15,745 bases of DNA from positions 1-15,745 of the forward strand of contig CAZLLV010000260.1 of the NCBI GenBank assembly GCA_964560325.1, read 5' to 3'. Positions within the stretch are counted from its first letter, which is position 1, and each line of letters starts with the position of its first letter. The DNA is from CAZLLV01 sp964560325. Its GTDB lineage: Bacteria > Acidobacteriota > Thermoanaerobaculia > Multivoradales > DATKCC01. The notes under the pieces were generated by a model, which did not search any database, was not told the DNA's origin, and was given only the letters and a program-made list of their open reading frames with translations. Positions 1-6,679 of this stretch are shown piece after piece. A program made the translations under genes and the position numbers.

Positions 1-2
1 CG

Positions 3-53
3 CCCCCGGCCCCGCCCCGAACCCTCACCCTCGCCCGACTCCCTACCCCTCCC
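3..53 (-). other. Regular G-tract array (candidate G-quadruplex) at the 3' end of the export operon
   Basis: On the minus strand, nine runs of three to five G (plus-strand C-runs at 3-7, 10-13, 15-18, 22-24, 28-30, 34-36, 41-43, 46-49, 51-53) are separated by 1-4 bases. The array covers the last codons and stop of the final permease and continues past it. It is on the sense strand, so the transcript could fold a G-quadruplex. No ordinary hairpin terminator is visible here. Confidence 0.5.
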
Positions 54-1245
54 GCAACGCCGTAGCCACCGGCAACCGCGCCGCCCGCACCGCCGGCAGC
101 AACCCACCCACCAGCCCGATCACCAGCGCATACACCATCCCCGCCACCACCAGCCCAAGCGTCACCTTGAAAGCGAACGCCACCTGGCTGAACGACTGCC
201 AGTTGAGCGTCGCCGCGTGGAAGCCGTCGAACGCCAGGTATGCGAGCGCCCCGCCCACCGCCCCACCCAGGAGCGCCAGCGCCAGCGACTCCCCCAGCAC
301 CGACAGCACCACCGGCATCGCCCGGTAGCCGAGCGCCCGCAGCGTCGCGATCTCCCGGCTACGCGCCGCCACCGCCGTGTACATCGTGTTGAGCGCCCCG
401 AACGCCGCCCCAACACCCATCAACAGCGCGATCAGGTTCCCCGCCACCGAGATGAACGCCGCGAGCGCCTCCGACTGCTCGGCGTAGTACTCGCTCTCCC
501 GCTGCACCGATACGTCGAGCCGCGGATCGCCCTCGAGCGCCGCCCGGAACGGCTCGAACGCCTCCGGCGACTCGAGCCGGGCGTAGACCGCCTGGTAGCT
601 CGAGCCCCGCCGGTAGGCCGGCGCGAGCACCCCCACGTCGGTCCAGATCTCCGAGTCGGCGACCGTGCCGCCCGCGTCGAAGCGACCGACCACCGTCCAC
701 TCCGTGTCCCCCCAGCGCAACGTGTTCCCCACGTCGAGCCCGGCGAACTCGAGCGCCGCCCCGGAGCCGACGATCACCTCGGCGCGCCCCGGCGTGAACG
801 CGCGCCCCTCGACGATCTCGAGGTTCTCGCGCACCACGAAGGCCGCTTCCTGCACGCCCCGGAGCGGCACGTTCGCGTCGGTGCCGGTCGAGCGCTTCGG
901 CAGGTCGACGATCACGAACAGCTCGGCCGACAGCGCCCGCCCCTCCGGCGTCCGCAGGATCCCCGGCGCGTCCGCGACGGCGTCGACGTCCGGGCGCATG
1001 AGGATGCTGTTCATCTCGCCCTGGCTGCCGCCGCGCATCACCACCGCCACGTCGTCCTCGCCCGAGCCCTGGAGGGTCGCCCGGAAGCCTTCGGCGATCG
1101 ACAGCACCGCCACCAGCACCGCGACCACGCCGGCCACGCCGACGACGGCGGTCGCCGCCGAGCCCCAGCGGGCGGGCAAGCTCTTCAAGGAGGTCGAGGT
1201 GACCGCGGCCACCTGCCGCACGAAACCGAATGGTGAGATCGCCAT
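43..1245 (-). CDS. MacB/FtsX-family ABC transporter permease (last gene of export operon)
   Basis: This 400-residue inner-membrane protein has the MacB/FtsX permease layout: one N-terminal membrane segment (about residues 28-50), a periplasmic domain of roughly 210 residues (about 52-260), then three C-terminal membrane segments (about 263-285, 311-340, 360-385). The cytoplasmic loop after the second segment carries the family pattern RSREIATLRALGY, and the protein ends LPAVRAARLPVATALREG; both are typical. It should pair with the permease encoded just upstream and the shared ATPase to drive export or envelope remodelling. The ATG start at 1245 lies 3 bases after the upstream permease stop, and a GGAGG ribosome-binding site sits 9 bases before it inside that gene's last codons. 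The substrate cannot be read from sequence. Family assignment is firm; LolCE-like versus MacB-like function is open. Confidence 0.93.
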   Translation of the reverse strand: MAISPFGFVRQVAAVTSTSLKSLPARWGSAATAVVGVAGVVAVLVAVLSIAEGFRATLQGSGEDDVAVVMRGGSQGEMNSILMRPDVDAVADAPGILRTPEGRALSAELFVIVDLPKRSTGTDANVPLRGVQEAAFVVRENLEIVEGRAFTPGRAEVIVGSGAALEFAGLDVGNTLRWGDTEWTVVGRFDAGGTVADSEIWTDVGVLAPAYRRGSSYQAVYARLESPEAFEPFRAALEGDPRLDVSVQRESEYYAEQSEALAAFISVAGNLIALLMGVGAAFGALNTMYTAVAARSREIATLRALGYRAMPVVLSVLGESLALALLGGAVGGALAYLAFDGFHAATLNWQSFSQVAFAFKVTLGLVVAGMVYALVIGLVGGLLPAVRAARLPVATALREG

Positions 1246-1248
1246 GGT

Positions 1249-2400
1249 TCAGGTCCTCCGGAGGGCGTGGACGACTTCGAGGCGCCGGGCCTGGAGGGCC
1301 GGCAGGATGCCGGCGGCGACGCCGACGAGGACGACGAGCAAGACGCCGACCGCGAGGTCGACGCCGCGCAGGTAGAAGGCGGGCAGAAACTCGCCCACGT
1401 CCAGGCCGGAGACGATCCCGGCGCCCAGGAGCAGCCCCACGCCGCCACCCAGGAGGCTGATGGCGAGTGCCTCGGCGAGCACCAGGGTGAGCACCTTGCC
1501 GTCGGTGAAGCCGATCGTCTTCAAGACCGCGAGCTCCCCGGTGCGCTCCCGCACCGCCTGGGCCATCGTGTTGCCCGCCACCAGCAGCATGGTGAAGAAG
1601 ACGGCGGCGAGGATCGCGGTCACGATCGAGCCGACGTCGCCGATCTGGTTGGCGAACGCCTGCACGAACGCCTTCTCGGTCGCGGTCTTGGTCTCGGCCG
1701 GCGAGTTCTGGAACAGCGCGTCGACCTCCCCGGCTACGGCGCCCGCCTGCTGCGGATCGGCCACCCGCACGACGTACCAGCCGACGGTGCCGGAGCCGAA
1801 CGCCCGCGCCTCGTCGAAGTAGTCGTGGCGGAAGAACATCTGGGTCGTGTCGGTCCCCTCCTCGGCGCCCTCGTAGATGCCGGAGAGCACGAAGTCCCAG
1901 GTGCGCGAGCCGTCCTTCTGGGTCCAGATCGTCGCCTGGAGCGGCACGCGGTCGCCGACCTCCCAGTCGAAGCGGTCGGCGAGGCCGCGGCCGGCGATCG
2001 CGCCGGTCCGGTCGCCGAGCCAGGCCGCCCGCTCCTCCGGCTCCAGCACGTACTCCGGGTACATGTCGAGCCACTCCTCCGGGTCGACCGCCATCTGGCC
2101 GAAGAAGTTCTTCGGGTCCCGGTACACGCCGCCGAACCAGGTCGCGTGGGCGGCCCCGACCACCCCGTCGAGCGCCTCCACGTCGGCCTCGTAGCTCTGC
2201 GGCAGCGGCTGGATGAGCGACACCTTGTGGATCGTGATCAGCCGGTCGGCGCCGGCGAGCTCGACGCCGCCCTCGAAGGCCACCCGGAGCGCCGCGAGCA
2301 GCGCGAAGAGCACGAAGGCGATCAGGATCGAGAGCACGGTGAAGAGGGTCCGCAGCTTCTTGCGGCCCAGGTTCTTGCGGATCAGGTGGAGGTATTTCAC
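1249..2400 (-). CDS. MacB/FtsX-family ABC transporter permease (third gene of export operon)
   Basis: This 383-residue permease has the MacB/FtsX plan: a first membrane helix (about 18-40) after a basic N-terminus (KYLHLIRKNLGRKKLRTLF), a periplasmic domain (about 41-255), and three C-terminal helices (about 257-276, 303-330, 346-367). The loop pattern RERTGELAVLKTIGF and the ending LPALQARRLEVVHALRRT are characteristic. I chose the GTG start at 2400 because it overlaps the ATPase stop as GTGA, a GGAGG site lies 7 bases upstream, and homology begins there; the open frame further upstream (to 2586) is out-of-frame ATPase sequence. Two unequal permeases sharing one ATPase suggest a heterodimeric transporter, as in LolCDE, although the adaptor upstream points to a MacAB-like exporter. 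Confidence 0.93.
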   Translation of the reverse strand: MKYLHLIRKNLGRKKLRTLFTVLSILIAFVLFALLAALRVAFEGGVELAGADRLITIHKVSLIQPLPQSYEADVEALDGVVGAAHATWFGGVYRDPKNFFGQMAVDPEEWLDMYPEYVLEPEERAAWLGDRTGAIAGRGLADRFDWEVGDRVPLQATIWTQKDGSRTWDFVLSGIYEGAEEGTDTTQMFFRHDYFDEARAFGSGTVGWYVVRVADPQQAGAVAGEVDALFQNSPAETKTATEKAFVQAFANQIGDVGSIVTAILAAVFFTMLLVAGNTMAQAVRERTGELAVLKTIGFTDGKVLTLVLAEALAISLLGGGVGLLLGAGIVSGLDVGEFLPAFYLRGVDLAVGVLLVVLVGVAAGILPALQARRLEVVHALRRT

Positions 2401-3125
2401 GCCGCCGCCTCCATCGCCCGCAACCCGCCCTCTTCGAGCACCAGGGTGCGCCGGGCGTACGACGCCGCGCGCGGGTCGTGGGTGACCATCACGATCGTCT
2501 TGCCGTGCTCCCGGTTGAGGGCGGCGAGGAGCTCCAGGATCTCGGTGCCGGTCTTCCGGTCGAGGTCGCCGGTCGGCTCGTCGCACAGCAGGAAGGTCGG
2601 ATCGGAGACGATCGCCCGCGCGATGCCGACCCGCTGCTCCTGGCCGCCCGAGAGCTCGCGCGGCCGGTGCTTCGCGCGGTCGGAGAGGCCGACCACGGCG
2701 AGCGCCGCCGCCACGTGCTTCTTGCGCTCGGTGCGCGAGAGGTGGGTCAGCAGCAGCGGGAGCTCGACGTTGCGCTCCGCCGAGAGCACCGGGATCAGGT
2801 TGTAGAACTGGAAGACGAAGCCGACGTGGCGCGCCCGCCAGGCGGCGAGGCCGCTGCCGGAGAGCGCGTCGATCCGCTCGCCGTCGACCTCGACCGTCCC
2901 ACCGTGGGGTCGATCGGGGCGGTCGAGCCCCCCGAGCAGATTGAGGAGCGTCGTCTTGCCGGTGCCGGACGGCCCCATCAACGCCAGGAAGTCGCCCCGC
3001 GGCACCTCGAGCGTGAGGTCGCGCAGCACCTCCACCGTCTCCTTGCCCCGCCGGTAGCTCTTGGTCACGCCGTCGATTCGGATCAACGGCTCCTCGTTCG
3101 TGGTCTGGATCGTCTCGATGCTCAT
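2397..3125 (-). CDS. ABC transporter ATP-binding protein, MacB/LolD type
   Basis: This 242-residue cytoplasmic ATPase energises the two permeases encoded downstream. All nucleotide-binding elements are present and intact: Walker A GPSGTGKT (51-58), Q-loop glutamine (Q106 in FVFQFYNL), ABC signature LSGGQEQR (158-165), Walker B FLLCDEPTGDLD (178-189) with catalytic E183, and the switch histidine H216 in VTHDPR. The FQFYNLIPVLSA stretch and the GDLD D-loop are typical of the LolD/MacB subfamily. The ATG start at 3125 overlaps the adaptor stop as ATGA and is preceded by GGAGGAG four bases upstream. The stop overlaps the next permease start as GTGA, so translation is coupled along the operon. A small insertion (DRPHGG, about 71-76) lies between Walker A and the Q-loop. 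Confidence 0.96.
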   Translation of the reverse strand: MSIETIQTTNEEPLIRIDGVTKSYRRGKETVEVLRDLTLEVPRGDFLALMGPSGTGKTTLLNLLGGLDRPDRPHGGTVEVDGERIDALSGSGLAAWRARHVGFVFQFYNLIPVLSAERNVELPLLLTHLSRTERKKHVAAALAVVGLSDRAKHRPRELSGGQEQRVGIARAIVSDPTFLLCDEPTGDLDRKTGTEILELLAALNREHGKTIVMVTHDPRAASYARRTLVLEEGGLRAMEAAA

Positions 3126-4195
3126 CGCTCTCCTCCGGTCTCTTCGGTCGTTCCCGCTTCCTCTGCGTCGTCGCCGAGGAAGGCGACTTTCACGCCCATG
3201 TCGGGCAGCACCCTTCCGTCCAGCCGGTCGAATCCGATCCGTACCTTGACCGTCGCCTTCTCGCGGTCGGCCGCCGGGATGGTGATGATCACGCGCCCGG
3301 GGAGCGGTGCCTCGGGATAGGCGTCGAGGGTCGCCTCCACCCGCTGGCCGGGGTAGACCCGCTGGATGTAGCTCTCCCCCACGTCGACCTCGATCTCGAG
3401 CGAGGCCATGTCGACCAGGGTGCAGACGCCGGTGCGGGTGAAGCCGCCGCCCGCCGAGACCGGCGAGATCATCTCGCCCGGCTGCGCGTTCTTCGACACT
3501 GCCACGCCGGCGAACGGCGCGCGGATGACGGTGTCGGCGAGCGCCACCCGCTGGAGCGCCAGCTCGCGCTCGGCGACCTCGACCCGGCCGCGCTCGAGGG
3601 CGAGGCGGGCGGCGAGGGCGTCGAGCTCGGTCGCCGCGGTGTCGAGGTCGGCCTGGGCCACGACCGCCTGGCGCACCAGCCGGTCGGCCCGCTCCCGGTC
3701 GAGCCGCGCCTTGGCGAGCCGCGCCTCGGTCTCGGCGAGAGCGCGGCGGGAGGCTTCGACGTTCGCCTCGGCGAGCGCCACGGCCGCGCGCTGCATCGAG
3801 TCGTCGAGGCGGGCGAGCACCTGCCCCTCCTCGACCGCCATCCCCTCCTCCACCATCACCTCGACGATCTTGCCGGTGACTTTCGACGACACGGTCGCCT
3901 GGCGCCGGGCGGTGACGTAGCCGGAGGCGTCGAGGACGGTGCGGTCGCGGGCGGTCCCTGCCACCGGCTCGACCGGCGCCGCGGCCGCCTCGGGAGCCTC
4001 CGCGCCGCCCGAAGCCGACCGCCCCGGCCACAGCCAGACGGCCGCCGCGGCCGCCACGATCAGGAGCGCGGCGAGCCAGGGCGCGTGGCGCGCGAGCGCC
4101 CGCGGCGGCCGCCGGTCCTCGGCGCCTCGGTCGATTCGCAGCGCGTCGAGCGACGGCCGCTCGGGCGGCTTGTCGCGGTTCGTCTCCTCGTCCAT
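3122..4195 (-). CDS. Periplasmic adaptor (HlyD/MacA-like membrane fusion protein), first gene of export operon
   Basis: This 357-residue protein is the probable adaptor linking the ABC permeases to an outer-membrane or periplasmic partner. It has a charged cytoplasmic N-terminus, one membrane anchor (about 40-56), a split lipoyl-type domain (first half about 103-131, TVSSKVTGKIVEVMVEEGM; second half about 216-245, DTVIRAPFAGVAVSKNAQPGE), an Ala/Glu/Arg-rich helical hairpin between the halves (about 135-215), and a C-terminal beta-barrel region. I prefer the ATG at 4195 over the ATG at 4210 because AGGAGG lies six bases before it and in fact overlaps the upstream candidate. No outer-membrane channel gene is visible, so it must be encoded elsewhere. 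The gene faces the ferredoxin across a spacer rich in inverted repeats. Confidence 0.92.
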   Translation of the reverse strand: MDEETNRDKPPERPSLDALRIDRGAEDRRPPRALARHAPWLAALLIVAAAAAVWLWPGRSASGGAEAPEAAAAPVEPVAGTARDRTVLDASGYVTARRQATVSSKVTGKIVEVMVEEGMAVEEGQVLARLDDSMQRAAVALAEANVEASRRALAETEARLAKARLDRERADRLVRQAVVAQADLDTAATELDALAARLALERGRVEVAERELALQRVALADTVIRAPFAGVAVSKNAQPGEMISPVSAGGGFTRTGVCTLVDMASLEIEVDVGESYIQRVYPGQRVEATLDAYPEAPLPGRVIITIPAADREKATVKVRIGFDRLDGRVLPDMGVKVAFLGDDAEEAGTTEETGGER

Positions 4196-4225
4196 GCCTC
4201 GCCTCCTCATGGACGAACTCTGGCA

Positions 4226-4253
4226 CCGGCACCGGGAGGCCTCCCAGTGCCGG
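4226..4253. promoter_or_regulatory. 28-bp near-perfect palindrome, candidate operator
   Basis: Outer arms CCGGCAC (4226-4232) and GTGCCGG (4247-4253) flank an uninterrupted core, GGGAGG followed directly by CCTCCC (4234-4245). Thirteen of fourteen positions per arm match; only 4233/4246 fails. A loopless palindrome of this length between divergent genes is typical of a dimeric or tandem-dimeric repressor site. It begins 31 bases upstream of the adaptor start and ends 48 bases upstream of the ferredoxin start. No regulator gene lies next to it in the window. Confidence 0.5.
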
Positions 4254-4255
4254 CG

Positions 4256-4274
4256 GTCACCTCTTCGGGGTGAC
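4256..4274. promoter_or_regulatory. Inverted repeat GTCACC...GGTGAC in the divergent spacer
   Basis: Six-base perfect arms GTCACC (4256-4261) and GGTGAC (4269-4274) are separated by 7 bases. It starts three bases after the 28-bp palindrome ends. A further overlapping repeat, TGAC-GTAT-GTCA, occupies 4271-4282. They could be extra operator half-sites or an RNA hairpin. No run of T follows, so a terminator is unlikely. Confidence 0.35.
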
Positions 4275-4289
4275 GTATGTCAGGGGTGG

Positions 4290-4295
4290 TAGCTT
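4290..4295 (+). promoter_or_regulatory. Candidate -10 box (TAGCTT) of a leaderless promoter for the ferredoxin gene
   Basis: TAGCTT fits TANNNT and ends 6 bases before the ATG at 4302, so transcription would start at or very near the start codon. There is no ribosome-binding site at normal spacing; the nearest purine run, AGGGG, is about 16 bases upstream. No clear -35 box is visible. The same arrangement recurs at four other genes in this window. Confidence 0.4.
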
Positions 4296-4301
4296 CGCGG
4301 C

Positions 4302-4535
4302 ATGACGGACGAGCGCGTGGAGGAGGCGACGGTCGCCGGGCGCCGGGTGCGGATCCTGCGGGACCTGTGTATCGGCACCGGGGCGTGCGTCAAGGAGGCG
4401 CCGGAGGTGTTCGAGCTCGACGACCGCCAGATCGTCACCTTCACGGCGACGGCCGGGCAGGCGCCGATCGAGCCGGAGAGGCTCGTCGACGCCTGCCGGA
4501 GCTGCCCGGTCTTCGCGCTGGAGGTGGAAGAGTAG
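4302..4535 (+). CDS. Small ferredoxin with a three-cysteine cluster motif
   Basis: This 77-residue cytoplasmic electron carrier matches the short ferredoxins that donate to cytochromes P450 and similar oxidoreductases: RDLCIGTGACVKEAPEVFELDD (C23, C29), then DACRSCPVFALEV (C65, C68). In a standard four-cysteine site the middle cysteine of CxxCxxC would sit at residue 26, which is threonine here. C23, C29 and the C68 of CP therefore suggest a [3Fe-4S] cluster, or a [4Fe-4S] cluster with a non-cysteine ligand. C65 is extra; it might be a replacement ligand or structural. No P450 or reductase lies nearby, so the partner is unknown. The gene appears to be a single-gene unit whose stop abuts the next, convergent stop. 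Confidence 0.88.
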   Translation: MTDERVEEATVAGRRVRILRDLCIGTGACVKEAPEVFELDDRQIVTFTATAGQAPIEPERLVDACRSCPVFALEVEE

Positions 4536-5030
4536 CTACCGCAGGACCCCGCGCGCGGCCATCTTCCGGGCGTAGAGGAAGAGAGCGAGAGCGATCGCGA
4601 TGATCACGATCGGGAAGATGATGGCCGCGGGGCCTCCCAGGCTCTCGGGCGGATCCGCCATGAAAAACGACAAGGCCATGCTCAGCACCGCGGCGCCGAG
4701 CGACAGGCCGAGCATCCAGACCGCCCAGCGCTGACGGAGCAGCAACCCCACGGCGCCGAGCAAACCGCCGAGGGTCCCGACGGCCCAGATCACGTACATC
4801 CAGCCGGGGAAGCTGTAGAAGTAGTCGAGCTGGTCTTGCGGGAAGTTGCTCATGTACGGCTCCCACCGAAAGACCGTCGCCAGGTAGTCGAAGGCGCCGT
4901 ATCCGTTCCACAGCAGGGCCAGGATGCCGACGATCCAGAGATGGACCGGCGTGCGGACGGGGGCCGGCCGGGTCGGGGTGGTCGAAGCGGACGCATCGAC
5001 CGCACCGGGGGTCGCCACGGGCTCGCTCAT
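4536..5030 (-). CDS. Small four-helix integral membrane protein of unknown function
   Basis: This 164-residue protein has a Pro/Thr/Ala-rich N-terminus (1-28) and four hydrophobic segments (about 29-48, 74-97, 100-121, 133-153), ending in a basic tail, YARKMAARGVLR. The patterns HLWIVGILALLWNGYGAFDY, QLDYFYSFPGWMYVIWA and the RGVLR ending recall a family of small membrane proteins in proteobacteria, sometimes loosely labelled sugar transporters. I know of no established function, and no catalytic motif is visible. The ATG at 5030 has AGGAGG six bases upstream (minus strand), and a TAGATT box about 34 bases upstream could be its -10 element. It is convergent with the ferredoxin with no base between the stops and divergent from the beta-helix gene. 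Confidence 0.85.
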   Translation of the reverse strand: MSEPVATPGAVDASASTTPTRPAPVRTPVHLWIVGILALLWNGYGAFDYLATVFRWEPYMSNFPQDQLDYFYSFPGWMYVIWAVGTLGGLLGAVGLLLRQRWAVWMLGLSLGAAVLSMALSFFMADPPESLGGPAAIIFPIVIIAIALALFLYARKMAARGVLR

Positions 5031-5063
5031 GCTCGCCTCCTCGCTCGTAGGGGTTGTGTGCAG

Positions 5064-5069
5064 AATCTA
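5064..5069 (-). promoter_or_regulatory. Candidate -10 box (TAGATT) for the small membrane protein gene, with a normal leader
   Basis: On the minus strand TAGATT ends 33 bases before the ATG at 5030, giving a leader of about 25-28 bases that contains AGGAGG at normal spacing. This contrasts with the leaderless arrangement of the divergent beta-helix gene in the same 102-bp spacer. No convincing -35 box is seen. Confidence 0.3.
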
Positions 5070-5119
5070 CCACGAGGCGGTATCGGCGCGCGTGACGATC
5101 GCGGATCGCGCCGATCTCA

Positions 5120-5125
5120 TAGACT
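5120..5125 (+). promoter_or_regulatory. Candidate -10 box (TAGACT) of a leaderless promoter for the beta-helix gene
   Basis: TAGACT fits TANNNT and ends 7 bases before the ATG at 5133. No Shine-Dalgarno-like purine run lies between it and the start; the intervening CCCGTCG is pyrimidine-rich. Confidence 0.4.
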
Positions 5126-5132
5126 CCCGTCG

Positions 5133-6641
5133 ATGACTCCGCGCCGCGCCCTCCTCGCCCTCGCGCTCCTCCTCGCCGGACTCCCCGCCGCCGCTTCGGC
5201 TGCGCACGCCGCGACCTTCCACGTCTCCCCAGCCGGCGACGACGACGGCGCAGGCAGCGCGGGCGATCCGTGGGCGACGCTCCAGAAGGCGGCGGACACC
5301 GTGGCCGCCGGCGACACGGTGCTCGTGGCGGCGGGCGATTACGCCGGCTTCGATCTACGGACCTCCGGCACCGCCGTGGCGTGGATCCGCTTCCTCGCCG
5401 AGCCGGGCGCCCGCGTCGTCACGCCGAACCCCGTGACGACCGACGGCATCAACCTGGAGGGCGCGAGCTTCGTCGAGGTCGCCGGCTTCACGGTCGAGGG
5501 GATGCCCAGGAACGGCATCCGCGCCGTCCTCGGGAGCCACGTGACGATCCGCGGGAACCGGACCTTCGACAACTTCGACCGCGGCATCTTCACCGGCTTC
5601 GTCGACGACTTGGCTGTCGAGGACAACGAGACCGCCGGCGCGATCGACGAGCACGGGATCTACGTCTCGAACAGCGGCGACCGGCCGGTCGTGCGCGGGA
5701 ACCTGTCGTACGGCAACCGCGGCGCCGGCATCCACATGAACGGCGACCTGTCGGCCGGTGGCGACGGGGTGATCTCGGACGCGCTGGTCGAGGAGAACGT
5801 GATCTGGGACAACGGCGTGGCCGGTGGCGCCGGCATCAACTGCGACGGCGTCCAGGACTCGACGATCCGCAACAACCTGATCCTCGGCAACCACGCGAGC
5901 GGCATCACCCTCTACCGGATCGACGGCGGCGCTCCCTCGACCGGGAACCTCGTGGTCAACAACACGATCGTCATGGCCGAAGACGGCCGCTGGGGGATCA
6001 CGATCCGGGACGGCAGCTCCGGCAACACGCTGCGCAACAACATCGTGCTGTCGCGGCACCCGTTCCGCGGCGGCCTCGACGTGGAGGTCGCGACCGGCAG
6101 CCACGTCGGGCTGACGAGCGACCACAACGCCTGGATCGACCGCTTCACCCCCGACGGCGGCGACACGATCTTCGACCTCGCCACCTGGCAGGCGACCTAC
6201 GGCCAGGACGCGCACTCGTTCGTGGCGACCGAGGCGGCGCTGTTCGTCGACCCGACCCTGCCGGCGGGCGACTACCACCTGAAGGCGGGAGCCCCCGCGA
6301 TCGACGCCGGCACGCCGACCGACGCCCCGCCGACCGACTTCGAAGGTGATCTTCGCCCGGCGGGCGATGGCTACGACCTGGGCGCCGACGAGCGCTTCGT
6401 GGCGCCCCCCTGCGTCGCGGAGACCGAGATCGTCCTCTCCGACGACACGGTCACCGGCGTCGAGATCCACGAAGCGTGCGACCGGATCACCGCCGGCCCG
6501 GCCTACACCGTCGCGGGAGGCGGCGACCTGACGCTGCGCACCCGCGGCACCGTCGTCCTGGCGGACGGCTTCGCCGTCCTCACCGGCGGCGCGCTGGCGG
6601 TGGAGATCGACCCGGCGGCCGGGGCCTCCGCCCCACCCTGA
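5133..6641 (+). CDS. Secreted right-handed parallel beta-helix protein with C-terminal coathanger-type domain
   Basis: This 502-residue exported protein starts with a signal peptide (about 1-26, MTPRRALLALALLLAG then an Ala-rich stretch ending AHA). Next comes the entry typical of beta-helix proteins (FHVSPAGDDDGAGSAGDPWATLQKA, about 29-53), followed by many 20-30-residue coils rich in Asn/Gly/Asp with patterns such as VTIRGNRTFDN, VVRGNLSYGNRGAGIHMNG, STIRNNLILGNHASGI and NTLRNNIVLSRH (about 75-320). The helix section ends near 425 with YDLGADERF. Residues about 430-493 (EIVLSDDTVTG, HEACDRITAGPAYTV, GTVVLADGFAVLTGGALAVEID) resemble the short C-terminal coathanger-stack domain of secreted proteins in Acidobacteria and relatives. 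The fold is that of pectate lyases and related polysaccharide-active proteins, but I see no catalytic site, so enzyme activity is not claimed. The upstream extension of the open frame is non-coding. Confidence 0.88.
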   Translation: MTPRRALLALALLLAGLPAAASAAHAATFHVSPAGDDDGAGSAGDPWATLQKAADTVAAGDTVLVAAGDYAGFDLRTSGTAVAWIRFLAEPGARVVTPNPVTTDGINLEGASFVEVAGFTVEGMPRNGIRAVLGSHVTIRGNRTFDNFDRGIFTGFVDDLAVEDNETAGAIDEHGIYVSNSGDRPVVRGNLSYGNRGAGIHMNGDLSAGGDGVISDALVEENVIWDNGVAGGAGINCDGVQDSTIRNNLILGNHASGITLYRIDGGAPSTGNLVVNNTIVMAEDGRWGITIRDGSSGNTLRNNIVLSRHPFRGGLDVEVATGSHVGLTSDHNAWIDRFTPDGGDTIFDLATWQATYGQDAHSFVATEAALFVDPTLPAGDYHLKAGAPAIDAGTPTDAPPTDFEGDLRPAGDGYDLGADERFVAPPCVAETEIVLSDDTVTGVEIHEACDRITAGPAYTVAGGGDLTLRTRGTVVLADGFAVLTGGALAVEIDPAAGASAPP

Positions 6642-6679
6642 GCCCCGAGCGCCGGAGCGGGAGTGCGTTCGGGCCGGGA

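Noticed and set aside
359..2074. Long alternative minus-strand open frame across both permeases
   Set aside because: Arg/Gly/Ala-rich low-complexity translation; the correct frames give clear FtsX-type permeases with membrane helices.
5133..6641. Calling the beta-helix protein a pectate lyase or other named polysaccharide lyase
   Set aside because: Only the fold-level coil repeats are visible; I cannot identify the calcium-binding or catalytic residues of any lyase family.
6642..6679. Terminator between the convergent beta-helix and phosphatase genes
   Set aside because: No stem-loop with useful length or T-rich tail can be made from these 38 bases.
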